Shown: positions 1 through 7,975 of the stretch, in pieces
Numbering within the stretch: position 1 is the stretch's first letter
How the letters are laid out: each line of letters begins with the position of its first letter
Source: Chara braunii
Taxonomy: Eukaryota; Streptophyta; Charophyceae; Charales; Characeae
Length of the DNA: 24,700 nt
Direction: 5' to 3'
NCBI GenBank assembly: GCA_003427395.1
Contig: BFEA01000457.1
Span: forward strand, 707,813 to 732,512
The notes under the pieces: generated by a model
Told to the model about the DNA's origin: nothing
The model's database searches: none
Seen by the model: the letters and a program-made list of their open reading frames with translations, nothing else
Position numbers and translations under genes: made by a program

Positions 1-317
1 CCCCCGCCCCCGCTCCCAGCCAACCCCGACCCCGCACCCCGCTGGGCCCCGCCCCTGGCCCCGCGCCCGCACGACATGGGGGTGGGGTGTAGCCCCGGGG
101 GGGGCCCGAGGTCGGGCAAAAACTGCAATATTGCAGTTTGGCCCAAAGGGTGCAGGCTGCGGCTGCGCACCCCCCTGTATTTTTTTTTATTATTATTATT
201 TTTTGGATTTTTTTTTATTTTTTTTTTTTACTTTTTTTGTCGGGGCCAGGAGTGCCGACCCCCGGCCCCCGGGACCCCCGCCGGGGCCCCGCGGCCGGGG
301 CTCGACAACCCTGGTCA
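1..317. other. C-rich edge and poly-T tract, no gene
   Basis: The first ~75 bases are almost pure C-rich simple sequence. From about 181 to 239 there is a run of T with a few A, which reads as an A-rich tail on the minus strand. Bases 240-317 are GC-rich without a supportable reading frame. The short frames here are made of low-complexity runs (poly-Phe/Tyr, Pro/Gly) and are not credible genes. The minus-strand A-rich run lies just downstream of the minus-strand dispersed repeat that starts at 318, so it may be the tail of a retroposon, but the second copy of that repeat has no such tail. Confidence 0.6.
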
Positions 318-839
318 CGGGGATTTCTGTTCCTGGCGAAGACTAGTCTTAGGATATGAAGGTGCGGCTTGATTTCGAGAACTCTCTCACAACGAGGGCG
401 TGCTACCGGCCAACTTTCGAACTTGGGTTCCCTCGGCCCGCCCGACCTCAGGCGGCCCTGCGCAGGGTCATCCACGCGGGCTCGACGAGTCTGGCACCAA
501 GGCTTGAACCTCGATTCCGGGGCGATCGCCCCAGGGGCCCAAAGGGCGTGCGAACCAAGCGCAGCCAGGAGAGGAAAAACTTCGCTTCCTCGCCCTCCTT
601 CTTCAATTCCGTCTGGTTTTCCTTTTTGAGTTTTTGTTGATGGTCACTCTGGAAGGATCTGTCCCTCTGTTCCTTGCACTCGACAACGGATTGAACCCCC
701 AATAAGGCAACCCTCGGCCCGAAACAAGAATCCCCCATTTCATTCGGGTGATTCGACCCCACGACAAAAAATCCTCAGCGCCACCCCAACTACTCGGATC
801 GACGTTCAATATACAAAACGCAGCGCTGGGCGTGAGGTT
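318..839 (-). repeat. Dispersed ~520 bp repeat, copy 1
   Basis: This block is repeated in the same orientation at 18064-18599. Both copies share TGTTCCTGGCGAAGACTA at the low-coordinate end, and CCACCCCAACTACT and AACGCAGCGC near the high-coordinate end. Frames overlapping the block differ between copies by indels, so I treat it as non-coding. Read on the minus strand it contains several stretches like RNA polymerase III box B (for example GGGTTCAATCC and GGTCGAATCAC), and copy 2 has a box-A-like stretch just outside the shared end. A SINE-like origin is possible but not shown. Copy 1 lacks the box-A-like end. Confidence 0.75.
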
Positions 840-974
840 GGTATCAGATCGGATTTTTTCGGCTCAGTTTTTTTTTTTGGACGAATGTCAATTTGTTGAA
901 CCATCTCATTATTTTTGAAGATTCTTATCTATTTCCGGATAGTCTGTCGCCCAGGCGTCGTCGCTCCACGAATG

Positions 975-1311
975 CGAATCAAAACCAAGCAAGGAGGCGG
1001 GTTCAAAAGCAACCCCAAGCCATGGTGGAACCAGGAAAGGGAGTGGGCAATCATGCGGGATAGGCCAACCAGCCCCTGTACTTCATTCCTCCTTCTTAAG
1101 TTCCCATCTTCTTTGAAGATGAAACCGACCCACGCACTTGGTTGGCAGCCTTAAAGACCCAGGGTTGGATGGACCAATTGCTTAGAGAACAGATCCGGGA
1201 GGGCTAGCTAAAATTACCTTTGAGTGGTATGGACAAAACCTCTATACCAATTGGCCCACCTTCCGGAGAAAATTCCTTCAGGGCTTTGATAATATCGAGT
1301 CGGGGCAGTGT
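975..1311 (+). pseudogene. Decayed retrotransposon gag fragment
   Basis: Three short plus-strand frames join by frameshifts into something like the central part of a Ty3/gypsy-type Gag. The first encodes KTKQGGGFKSN and PWWNQEREW (from about 979). The second runs 1109-1207 with TDPRTWLAALKTQGWMDQLL and then TAG. The third runs from about 1207 to 1300 with FEWYGQNLYTNW and FRRKFLQGFD. The W-Y-x-x-L ... W-x-x-F-x-x-x-F spacing is the usual signature of the retrotransposon gag family (Retrotrans_gag type). There is no start codon, protease or reverse transcriptase nearby, and at least two frameshifts, so it is a dead fragment. The family call rests on pattern recognition only. Confidence 0.5.
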
Positions 1312-1551
1312 CTACGCCTAATACACATTTCGTAAAAAATAAACTTTTTATCAAAAAGTGAACTATTTCGACTGCGAATAAACACTCAGTCTATGGCCCA
1401 ATAGGGCATCATGCGACACTTTAAGTAAGGATAAATGGTCAGTATATGAGGTGTTGACATGGCAAATATTGCGGTGGGGCGTTTTGAGCCCTTCGTACAT
1501 GAATAGTCGTTATCAAATGCGAATTAACACCTCAGTGTAAAAAGGGGCAGA
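1312..1551. other. Intergenic, nothing recognised
   Basis: This is moderately AT-rich unique-looking sequence between the gag remnant and the segmental duplication. I see no reading frame, tandem repeat or hairpin worth naming. Confidence 0.5.
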
Positions 1552-1830
1552 GGCTGTTTTCCATAAAAGGTCAAGGGTCCGGCGTCCGACACCTTGCAAG
1601 TTGATGGACTGAACCTGTCAACTGTGGTCGGGCAGAACACCCAGCCTGGTGCACGAGTACCCCTGCAACAAATGTGTCCACCATTTATCTTCCCGGAAGG
1701 ACCTCCTTCTCCGGTTGACAGATAGTAGTTGAACACCGAATGATTCGGGAGTTAGTGGTGTTCGACAAAGCACGTGAAGGAAGTGGCAAACAGTCGTTCG
1801 CTCTCGATGCCGATTGCCAATAGCACTGTT
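1552..1830. repeat. Segmental duplication block, copy 1
   Basis: This is repeated in the same orientation at 2773-3089. Shared stretches include TTGCAAGTTGATGGACTGAA, AACAAATGTGTCCACCATTT and ATGATTCGGGAGTTAGTGGT. Copy 2 carries an extra segment of about 47 bases in the middle (near 2878-2924). In both copies the block leads into a (GA)n run, though here about 140 bases of related repeat lie between. Minus-strand frames in the two copies encode similar peptides, but they run on into poly(Leu-Ser) from the microsatellite, so they are not believable genes. Confidence 0.85.
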
Positions 1831-1965
1831 AGGGGTCCTTGATGCTGGTTCCTGATCTGTTTGGCGATCGAGCAGCTCAAAGAAGTGTGAAAGAGTCATT
1901 GGTTGTCTGTGTAGATTATCATTAGCACTCTTAGGGAATCTTGATGCGAGATCTGATTCCGGGTC

Positions 1966-1968
<3 letters not shown>

Positions 1969-2059
<91 letters not shown>

Positions 2060-2063
2060 NAAA

Positions 2064-2152
<89 letters not shown>
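1969..2152. repeat. (AG)n microsatellite with a single N
   Basis: An almost pure (AG)n tract is interrupted at 2060 by one N followed by AAAGTGTG. The N probably marks an unresolved junction where the assembly stopped on both sides of the tract, so true length is uncertain. Long Ser-Leu and Arg-Glu frames through it are artefacts of the dinucleotide. Confidence 0.95.
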
Positions 2153-2155
<3 letters not shown>

Positions 2156-2234
2156 ATTGCTTTAACCCGGAAAGACATTGACAAAGCACATATCGGTTTG
2201 GTGACTGAGCACCTTCAACAAGTGTCAAACAGTC

Positions 2235-2489
2235 GTGTGGATGGCCACACACTCTAAGGGAACCTTGATGCTGGGTGTGGATTTGCTTGCCGCAGGTTAG
2301 CAGTTGCTGGACATATATGGTACGGATGGCCACACACTCTAAGGGAACCTTGATGCTGGGTGTGGATTTGTTTGCCGTTGGTTAGCAGTTGTTGGGCAGA
2401 TATCGTGCGGATGGCCACGCACTCTAAGGGAACCTTGATGGTGGGTATGGATTTGCTTGCCGCAGGTTAGCAGTTGCTGGGCAGTCTTG
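2235..2489. repeat. 85-bp tandem repeat, three units
   Basis: Units start at 2235, 2320 and 2405, exactly 85 bases apart. Each begins GTGYGGATGGCCACRCACTC or a close variant and contains CTAAGGGAACCTTGATG, GGATTTGCTTGCCG and GGTTAGCAGTTGCTGG. Single-unit relatives occur at about 3265-3298 and, more degenerate, at 1823-1960. 85 is not a multiple of three and no frame is preserved across units, so the array is non-coding. Confidence 0.92.
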
Positions 2490-2517
2490 GATGCTGAAGT
2501 CCGCCACCGGGGGAAGG

Positions 2518-2703
2518 TTTGATGGTCTGTGGTGGGACTTCTTGTTGGATTTGGATCTGTGTCGAGCAGAGTTTCGCACTCAAGAAACAGAATTGAACTC
2601 CAGATCCCGCAGGTTAGCAGTTCTTGGACATTGCTTGTGGTGTTCTCGGGGTACACACCACAAGCCGGAGTGAACTCTCATTTAGATGGACAACATGAAC
2701 GCA
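2518..2703. repeat. Segmental duplication, 3' block, copy 1
   Basis: This matches 3296-3488. Shared strings include TTGTTGGATTTGGATCTGTG (near-identical in copy 2), CACTCAAGAAACAGAATTGA and AGATGGACAACATGAACGCA. It ends with a member of the near-palindromic motif family at 2661-2689 (CGGAGTGAACTCTCATTTAG), which also occurs around the two gene arrays. Confidence 0.85.
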
Positions 2704-2772
2704 CACCACTGGCTTAGTGTTGCTGTGACAGACAGTAAAGAATTCAAAAGGGCATCGTGTTGGGTATGTGGT

Positions 2773-3089
2773 GCCTGTTTTTCATAAAAGGTCAGGGGTC
2801 CGGCGCCCGACTCCTTGCAAGTTGATGGACTGAACCTGTTAACTGTTGTCGGGAGGAACACCCATCCTGGTGCACGACATTTGGCAACTTGAACCCGCAA
2901 CCCGTCCGTACCCTTGCAAGGCTGCAACAAATGTGTCCACCATTTATCTTCCCGGAAGGACCTCCTTTTCCAGTTGACAGATAGTAGTTGAACACCAAAT
3001 GATTCGGGAGTTAGTGGTGTTCGACAGAGCATCTTAAGGAAGTGGCAAACAGTCGTTAGCTCTTGATGCCGATTGCCAATAGCACTGTT
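2773..3089. repeat. Segmental duplication block, copy 2
   Basis: This is the second copy of 1552-1830, with about 47 extra bases near the centre and scattered substitutions. It is followed directly by (GA)n at 3091-3145. In both copies the microsatellite is followed by CTTGCTTTAACC-like sequence, so the microsatellite lies inside the duplicated unit, although its length differs strongly between copies. Confidence 0.85.

Positions 3090-3090
<1 letters not shown>

Positions 3091-3145
<55 letters not shown>
3091..3145. repeat. (GA)n microsatellite
   Basis: A pure (GA)n tract of 55 bases inside the second duplication copy. It is the counterpart of the much longer tract at 1969-2152. Confidence 0.95.
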
Positions 3146-3147
<2 letters not shown>

Positions 3148-3489
3148 CCTTGCTTTAACCTGGAAAGACATTGACAGATACTAGTTGAACAGCGAATCAA
3201 TTCGCAGATATCGGTTTGGTGACAGAGCACCTTTAACAAGTGTCAAATAGTCGTTGGTTGTCTGTGCGGATGACCACGCACTCTAAGGGAACCTTGGTCT
3301 ATTGTGGGACTTCCTGTTGGATTTGGATCTGTTTCGAGTAGAGTTTCACACTCAAGAAACAGAATTGAACTCCAAATCCCGCAGGTTATCAGTTTTTGGA
3401 CATTTGCATGGACACCTAGCGGATTGCTCGGGCTACACACCACAAGTCGGAGTGAACTCTCATTGAGATGGACAACATGAACGCACACT
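3146..3489. repeat. Segmental duplication, 3' blocks, copy 2
   Basis: Bases 3146-3250 match 2152-2235 (GGAAAGACATTGACA, ATCGGTTTGGTGAC), with a small insertion. Bases 3265-3298 are one partial 85-bp unit. Bases 3296-3488 match 2518-2703. The order is the same as in copy 1, but the 85-bp array is contracted. A near-palindromic motif lies at 3443-3471. The piece AGTTGAACAGCGAATCAATTC at about 3181-3201 recurs at about 7777 next to array 1. Confidence 0.8.
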
Positions 3490-3895
3490 ATCAGCGCGGT
3501 GATACAATACGGATGTTGGCTTGTCATTTGCATGGACAAACCAATAACATAGATTCCTAACATTCACTTTTGTCATCAAAAACATCGATACCCTCCTTGA
3601 CATGAGCATGTATAGGACTGTAAGACATTGGCATGAACATCGGAGATCGAAACACTTGCAAGGTCATCGGCGTGTCATTTTCTGCATGGAAAAGATACAT
3701 AACATCCATTCATAACATTTACCATTGTCACCGCAACGTGGAGATGGAAACACTCGCAACTTGCATAGTCTTTTCCTAACATTGCACCTTCGTAGATGGA
3801 AACACCGCACGCAGAGTTGCGAGAAATGTTCAAATCACTGAACCCCGCACATTGCAAAGTAGACAGGGGTTGTTTCTGGAAAAACATTCGAAGCA
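3490..3895. repeat. Dispersed repeat sequence, related to 8580-8965
   Basis: Several pieces recur in the same order further right: CTCCTTGACATGAGCAT (3593 and 8586), AGATCGAAACAYTTGCAAGG (3645 and 8648), TTGGYTTGTCATTTG (3515 and 8857), and AAGATACATA followed by CATTCATA (3692 and 8914). No gene is seen. A minus-strand frame at 3675-3983 is Ser/Leu/Cys-rich, has no recognisable domain and runs through repeats, so I do not call it. Confidence 0.6.
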
Positions 3896-3901
3896 AAAAA
3901 T

Positions 3902-4022
3902 AAGTAGTAGATAGAGGTGCGAGAGACAATAGTTGCAATAGGTGCGAGAGGCAACGTGTATGAAGTAGTAGATAGAGGTGCAAGAGGCAATAGTTGCAAT
4001 AGGTGCGAGAGGCAACGTGTGA
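3902..4022. repeat. 61-bp tandem repeat, two units
   Basis: Units begin at 3902 and 3963 with AAGTAGTAGATAGAGGTGC. Each contains AGTTGCAATAGGTGCGAGAG and GGCAACGTGT. Sub-repeats of GGTGCGAGAGGCAA occur inside each unit. Immediately downstream, at about 4050-4073, there are four copies of GCACAT. Confidence 0.9.
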
Positions 4023-4109
4023 TTGGCTGCATATCCATCATTTCAAGGTGCACATGCACATGCACATGCACATCATGTTCCACAAGATTGTATTTTAACA
4101 TGTTTTCCC

Positions 4110-5084
4110 TTAAACACAAGGTCTGACCACACGTCCGTATCTTGTGACATACGGGGTTTCTCGCGGACGAGGTCGTGAACTGAAATCATGCATGGCATTC
4201 ATAGATGATTCACACGCGTGGCTCTGCGGTTCGTGGACAGTTGCAGTCTCCGAAAACACGGACATGTATTTCATCCTGACAAACCCTCTTTGTTGTGCTA
4301 AGGAATTCCCTATACAATCTCGTATTACGGACACTTTCTCTTCCACTTCATAAAACAATTCTAAACATCTGACCTAACCTGCTCTCACAAAATCTGACCG
4401 CCCATCTACATCAGGGCGAGACATCACCGGCTTGAATCTGTAATCCTGTTGTACCATCTCGTTCTGTGACACAAGCACAACTGCATCCACGAGTTTTCTA
4501 CTTTTGTCTGAAGAAGCCACACACAGCACTTTGGCGAAATGACATCCGTCATCAGTCAACCGCACACAACAATATGATATAGCTTGTGGAGAAGTCTCTG
4601 GGGAACGGGGTGGGTAGTGTTCCAAGAATGAACAATGACGAGCACAGTCCACCAACTCTTGCTTCTGCGAACTTCCCCAAATTCGTAGCGAAGATGTAAT
4701 GTACTCGCACTGGAGGCGACGTCCGAAGCTGGTACGGTAGCGGATCGGTTTACTCTTATCGTCCAGGGTCTTTCGCTGGAGGACACCATCAGGCAGTGCA
4801 ATGAGGCTCCCGAACTCTAACATGTTGGCAAACTTGTAATGGCTTGCCCAAGGGCAGGCACACTCCATCGCCTTCCAATCATTATCATTCCATTCGTCGA
4901 GATGCCAAATCATATACGGGACGACGGTCTTGGGTGCTTCGTCGATCCACGTTTGACCGTCATGATGCCGCACCGATCTCGCACAAGGTGAAAACGGTTT
5001 TGCTAAGCGCATGTGCTTCTCACGACTTAAGCGCATGTGCGTTTCAGGACTCATGCTAACACTTGTCCAAGGTCTCGACGACAT
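4110..5084 (-). pseudogene. Array-1 gene 1a, unknown family, in-frame TAG
   Basis: This is a 325-codon minus-strand frame of an unrecognised protein family, interrupted once by TAG at 4374-4376 (codon 237 from the first ATG). The frame stays open on both sides and both halves align without gaps to gene 1b around the stop (DFVRAG-stop-VRCLELFYEVEEKV against DLVIAGRVQNFSLSREVEEK). At the stop, 1b has Arg and 1c has Lys. Family motifs present: FSPCARS, CPWASHYKFANMLEFGS, CARHCSFLEHYP, SYCCVRL, VLCVASS, KLVDAVVLVS, IRDCIGNSLA and GFVRMKYMSVF. The likely real start is the third in-frame ATG cluster (about 5012), where homology to 1b and 1c begins. The N-terminus upstream contains a small duplication (HMRLS/HMRLA). 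It could be a recent pseudogene, a truncated 236-residue protein, or a read-through product. Confidence 0.7.
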
Positions 5085-5205
5085 TACGCTTCCTACACAT
5101 CATAGGCACACAAACGACACATACGGACGTGTAGACCGTCGTAAAAAAAGTTGGCCAATGATAAGTCCCCTGGTGCGGCCAACACTCAATCGTCACGCCC
5201 CGCAC

Positions 5206-5212
5206 TATATAT
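5206..5212 (-). promoter_or_regulatory. Possible TATA box of gene 1a
   Basis: The minus strand reads CGATATATAGTGCGGGG here, about 120 bases before the first ATG of 1a and about 190 before the start of homology. The same upstream block is duplicated in front of gene 1b (CTACACA...ACACACGG...AGTTGGC), but there the TATA-like core is lost. Position and composition fit a core promoter, but this is only a short match. Confidence 0.25.
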
Positions 5213-5233
5213 CGACAAGCTCCTCACTTAATC

Positions 5234-5286
5234 AAAGTGCAAGTGAACTCTCACTTAAGCAAAGTGCGAGTGAACTCTCTCTTAAG
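5234..5286. repeat. Near-palindromic motif, two tandem copies
   Basis: AAAGTGCAAGTGAACTC TCACTTAAG (5234-5259) is followed by AAAGTGCGAGTGAACTC TCTCTTAAG (5261-5286). Each half is close to the reverse complement of the other (AAGTGCGAGT against ACTCNCACTT). Gene 1b ends inside this pair, so its last residues (VRLKREFTRTLLK) are encoded by the repeat. Relatives occur at 2661, 3443, 6434, 6513, 8783 and 11302, and in diverged form at 12581 and 12649. Confidence 0.8.
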
Positions 5287-6189
5287 TCTGACCACACGTC
5301 CAGATCTTGTGACATTCGGGGTTCTCCGGGGACGAGGTCGTGTACCCAAGCCATACAAAGCATTCATTGATGATCCGTACACGCAGATCTGCGGTTCGTC
5401 GACTGATGCACTCTCCGAAAAGACTGACATGTATTTCATCCTGACAAACACTCCCGGTCGTGCTAAGGAATTCCCTATACAGTCCCGTATGTCAGACACT
5501 TTTTCCTCAACCTCACGTGACAACGAAAAGTTTTGGACCCGCCCTGCTATCACCAAATCTCGCCACCCATCTACACGCGCAGGCCCGCGCGTCGACACGA
5601 ATTTGGACCCCTCAATTACCACCTCGTTGCGTGATACAAGCACAACTGCATCGACCAGTTTCCTGCTTTTGTTCGAAGAAGCGACACATAAAACTCTGGC
5701 GAAATCAGACCCGGACACAGTCAATCGCACACAACAGTATGACACAGCTTGTGGAGAATTCCCGGGGCACCGGAGTGGGTATAGCTCCAGGAACGAGCAG
5801 TGACGAGCGTTGTCCACCAACTCTTGTTTCCACGAGCCTCCCCAAGTTCGTGGCGACGACCTGACGTAGTGGCACTCTAGGCGGCTGAAATGGCGGCTAA
5901 TGCAGCCTAGTGCTCTGCGTATATGGTTCAGGAACTTGTGTCCGAGGACAACGTCAGACAACGGGATGAGGTTCCCGAACTCCAACATGTTGGCGAACTT
6001 GTACTGGCTTGCCCAAGAGCAGCGACTCTCCATCGTGGCCCAATTCCCATCGCACCAACCGTCAATATGCCCATCCATGCACGGGACGACGGTCATCAAG
6101 GGGTCCTCGTCAAAGTCCTCTGTGGTCGCTCCGTGGATCGTAGTTACACCGTTAAAATACCTCACGGATCTTGCGCAAGGAGGAAACAT
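5251..6189 (-). CDS. Array-1 gene 1b, intact, unknown conserved protein
   Basis: A 312-residue open frame and the best-preserved member of array 1. I do not recognise the family. Visible features: PPCARS at residues 3-8; a Trp/Cys-rich segment 45-60; YKFANMLEFG at 63-72; SPRTWGGSWKQEL at 112-124; ARHCSFLELYPLR at 128-140; SYCCVRL at 150-156; VLCVASS at 166-172; KLVDAVVLVSRNE at 177-189; EVEEKVSDIRDCIGNSLA at 226-243; FVRMKYMSVF at 248-257; a basic tail RPRPRRTP at 284-291. No signal peptide or membrane helix is evident. Against 1a, 37 of 46 residues match over 146-191, with K/R, I/V and D/N exchanges, which supports the minus strand as coding. Just before the ATG, the bases that encode MRLAK in 1a read IRLA-stop, so the start has shifted a few codons downstream. 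The 3' end runs into the near-palindromic repeat. Confidence 0.65.
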   Translation of the reverse strand: MFPPCARSVRYFNGVTTIHGATTEDFDEDPLMTVVPCMDGHIDGWCDGNWATMESRCSWASQYKFANMLEFGNLIPLSDVVLGHKFLNHIRRALGCISRHFSRLECHYVRSSPRTWGGSWKQELVDNARHCSFLELYPLRCPGNSPQAVSYCCVRLTVSGSDFARVLCVASSNKSRKLVDAVVLVSRNEVVIEGSKFVSTRGPARVDGWRDLVIAGRVQNFSLSREVEEKVSDIRDCIGNSLARPGVFVRMKYMSVFSESASVDEPQICVYGSSMNALYGLGTRPRPRRTPNVTRSGRVVRLKREFTRTLLK

Positions 6190-6269
6190 TTATGCCAAGC
6201 GAATGTGCAGCTCGGGACTCGTGGTCTGTGGTGTCGAGAAGATCGACTACATGATTCGTGGTTTTGAGA

Positions 6270-6420
6270 AGGTCGCCTCCATTACGCACCCTACACACCA
6301 CGCGCACATACCAAACGATACACACGGGCACGTTGACACTCTTGAACATAGTTGGCGAACGAAAACTGCCGTGGCCACGCCCACACGCAGTCGTCAAGAC
6401 ATTCACTTAAGCGGATTGCT
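6270..6420. repeat. Duplicated 5' flank of genes 1a and 1b
   Basis: TTACGCACCCTACACACCAC, ACACACGGGCACGT and AGTTGGCG here match the sequence just upstream of gene 1a at about 5090-5180 (TTACGCTTCCTACACATCAT, ACATACGGACGTG, AGTTGGCC). The tandem duplication that made 1a and 1b therefore included about 150 bases of 5' flank, presumably containing the promoter. Confidence 0.65.
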
Positions 6421-6566
6421 CGGGGTTCAGAGCACAAGTACGAGTGACCTCGCAGTTAGATGGAGAGTCAGGTGGTCACACCACTGAAGTGGAATGCTCG
6501 GGGTGCACATAGCAAGTGCCAGTGAACTCGCACTTGGATGGAGAGATAGGTGCGCACACCATGAGC
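6415..6566. repeat. ~75-bp repeat module, two tandem units
   Basis: Each unit has the order GGAWTGCTCGGGGT, then a near-palindromic core (CGAGTGACCTCGCAGTTAGA at about 6441; CAGTGAACTCGCACTTGGAT at about 6520), then GATGGAGAG and a short stretch ending CACACCA. Single modules of the same layout occur at about 3418-3490 and 8755-8835. They lie in the spacer between 1b and 1c. Confidence 0.8.
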
Positions 6567-6623
6567 TCATGTGTGTAATGTATAAGGAAATCGGTGTGTA
6601 ACATCTGTTCAGAACTTTCACTT

Positions 6624-7496
6624 CTACCGATGGCGACAGACCGGTGTGTACATGCATTCATTCAAAGTTCGAACAGGCGACCCGAACATAAGACACTGCG
6701 GCGCATTGACTGGAGCATCTTCCGCGAACATAGAAATAGATTTCATGCGAACGAACCCGGTCCTTCCGGCCAGAGACCTGCCTATAGCATCCCGTATAGA
6801 GGACGCTTGAGCTTCAACCTCACGCCATGCGTCCACATCGTCCACCTTACCCCCGATTACGAAATCCCATGTCTCTTCGAATTCTATTGTGACCAAACCG
6901 ATCCCGTCTCTCCCGAGGTGCAACTCATTCCTGGACACGTAGACCACAGCGTCAGTCAAGGTCCTATTCCGATTCGAACATGCGATGCAAAGGACCCCAG
7001 ATAAGAATAAATTTCCGAGACACAATCTAACGCAGCAGTAGGAAACTGCTCGAGGCAACAACCCTGGAGAGCGCAACGGGTACTCATCGAGGAACTCGGA
7101 ATGTCGTGCACAGGCAAGCAACTCGTGTTTCAGCGCATGGAACCATGTGCGCGGCGAAGCAGTCACGACGTTGCAGGCCAACATATTCTGATGACGAGGA
7201 ATATTCAGCTTTGCACTCAAGCGACGACACCGAACTGAACCGAGCATAGCTTTAGGCACGGGAATGGAACTCCCAAACTCGCACATGTTAGCCAACTTGT
7301 AGTCGTCTGCCCACGGGCACTCACTGAGCATTATGTCCCATTCAAGCTCTTTCCACGGGTCCAGGGGAGCATCAATGAACGGGGGGACCTTCATCCAAGG
7401 ATCACACTCTATCTCGTCTCTTGTCACACCATCAATAACAGTGGAGTTTCCACTGCCGGAAATGCGCAGCGCGCATGGGGGAAAAGGGTATGCCAT
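6624..7496 (-). CDS. Array-1 gene 1c, intact, diverged member
   Basis: A 290-residue frame from the ATG at 7494-7496, where homology starts (MAYPFPPCA). The frame is open for another 31 codons up to 7589. Family motifs are kept in order: CPWADDYKLANMCEFGSSIP, SPRTWFHALKHELLACARH, FLDEYPLRSPGLLPRAVSYC, CVRL, VLCIACS, TLTDAVVYVSRNE, VEAQASSIRDAIGRSLAGRT, GFVRMKSISMF and VNAPQ. It is clearly more distant from 1a and 1b than those are from each other, and it lacks their Arg/Pro-rich tail. Upstream on the minus strand, TTTTTTTTTTGTTGTGGCCTGCAG (about 7557-7580) looks like a polypyrimidine tract plus 3' splice site, so an upstream exon is possible. Function is unknown. There are no transmembrane segments in the conserved part. 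Confidence 0.65.
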   Translation of the reverse strand: MAYPFPPCALRISGSGNSTVIDGVTRDEIECDPWMKVPPFIDAPLDPWKELEWDIMLSECPWADDYKLANMCEFGSSIPVPKAMLGSVRCRRLSAKLNIPRHQNMLACNVVTASPRTWFHALKHELLACARHSEFLDEYPLRSPGLLPRAVSYCCVRLCLGNLFLSGVLCIACSNRNRTLTDAVVYVSRNELHLGRDGIGLVTIEFEETWDFVIGGKVDDVDAWREVEAQASSIRDAIGRSLAGRTGFVRMKSISMFAEDAPVNAPQCLMFGSPVRTLNECMYTPVCRHR

Positions 7497-7742
7497 GCGC
7501 TTACGCCATTCACCCAGGATCATCAACTCCAACATGGCCATCGAGATCGGCAAATGCCCTGCAGGCCACAACAAAAAAAAAATAAGCAAATGCTTTCACC
7601 CAGCTCACAGGGAAAGAAAATAACCATCCCCCCCAAGGACGTCCATCGAAACTCCGATGACGGGCGTCTTGTTGAACACGACCACCACCGCACGGCCGCA
7701 CTGCACCCAGCCGGGCGAGAGGTACATCAACGGGCACAGCAG

Positions 7743-7845
7743 GAGAGAGAGAGACAGAGAGAGAGAGAGACTCTAGTTGAACAGCGAGTCAATTCGCGGT
7801 TATCAGTATTCGACAGACCACCGTAAGGAAGTGTCAAACATCACT
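7743..7845. repeat. Short GA run plus fragment of the left-side repeat
   Basis: A short GA-rich run (7743-7771) is followed by CTAGTTGAACAGCGAGTCAATTC and AGTGTCAAACA, which match 3178-3247 of the segmental duplication including the position next to a GA tract. Array 1 is therefore flanked on both sides by pieces of the same repeat. Confidence 0.7.
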
Positions 7846-7975
7846 ACATGTATGCCAGGTCGAGCACCCATGGGCACGTATACAAGCAGTGGAAGTGATC
7901 ACGAGCCCTCTGCATCGGTTGAAATAACCACCTTCAAGAAGTGCCAAACAGTCGGCGGTCTCATGTCTCTAGTGC

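Noticed and set aside
1618-2184. 188-codon minus frame rich in Ser-Leu
   Set aside because: Most of its length is the (GA)n tract, including the N, and it is a dinucleotide artefact.
5900-6487. 195-codon plus-strand frame opposite gene 1b
   Set aside because: It is the shadow of 1b. Conservation between copies follows the minus-strand reading (third-position and conservative changes), and the plus frame is not kept in 1a and 1c.
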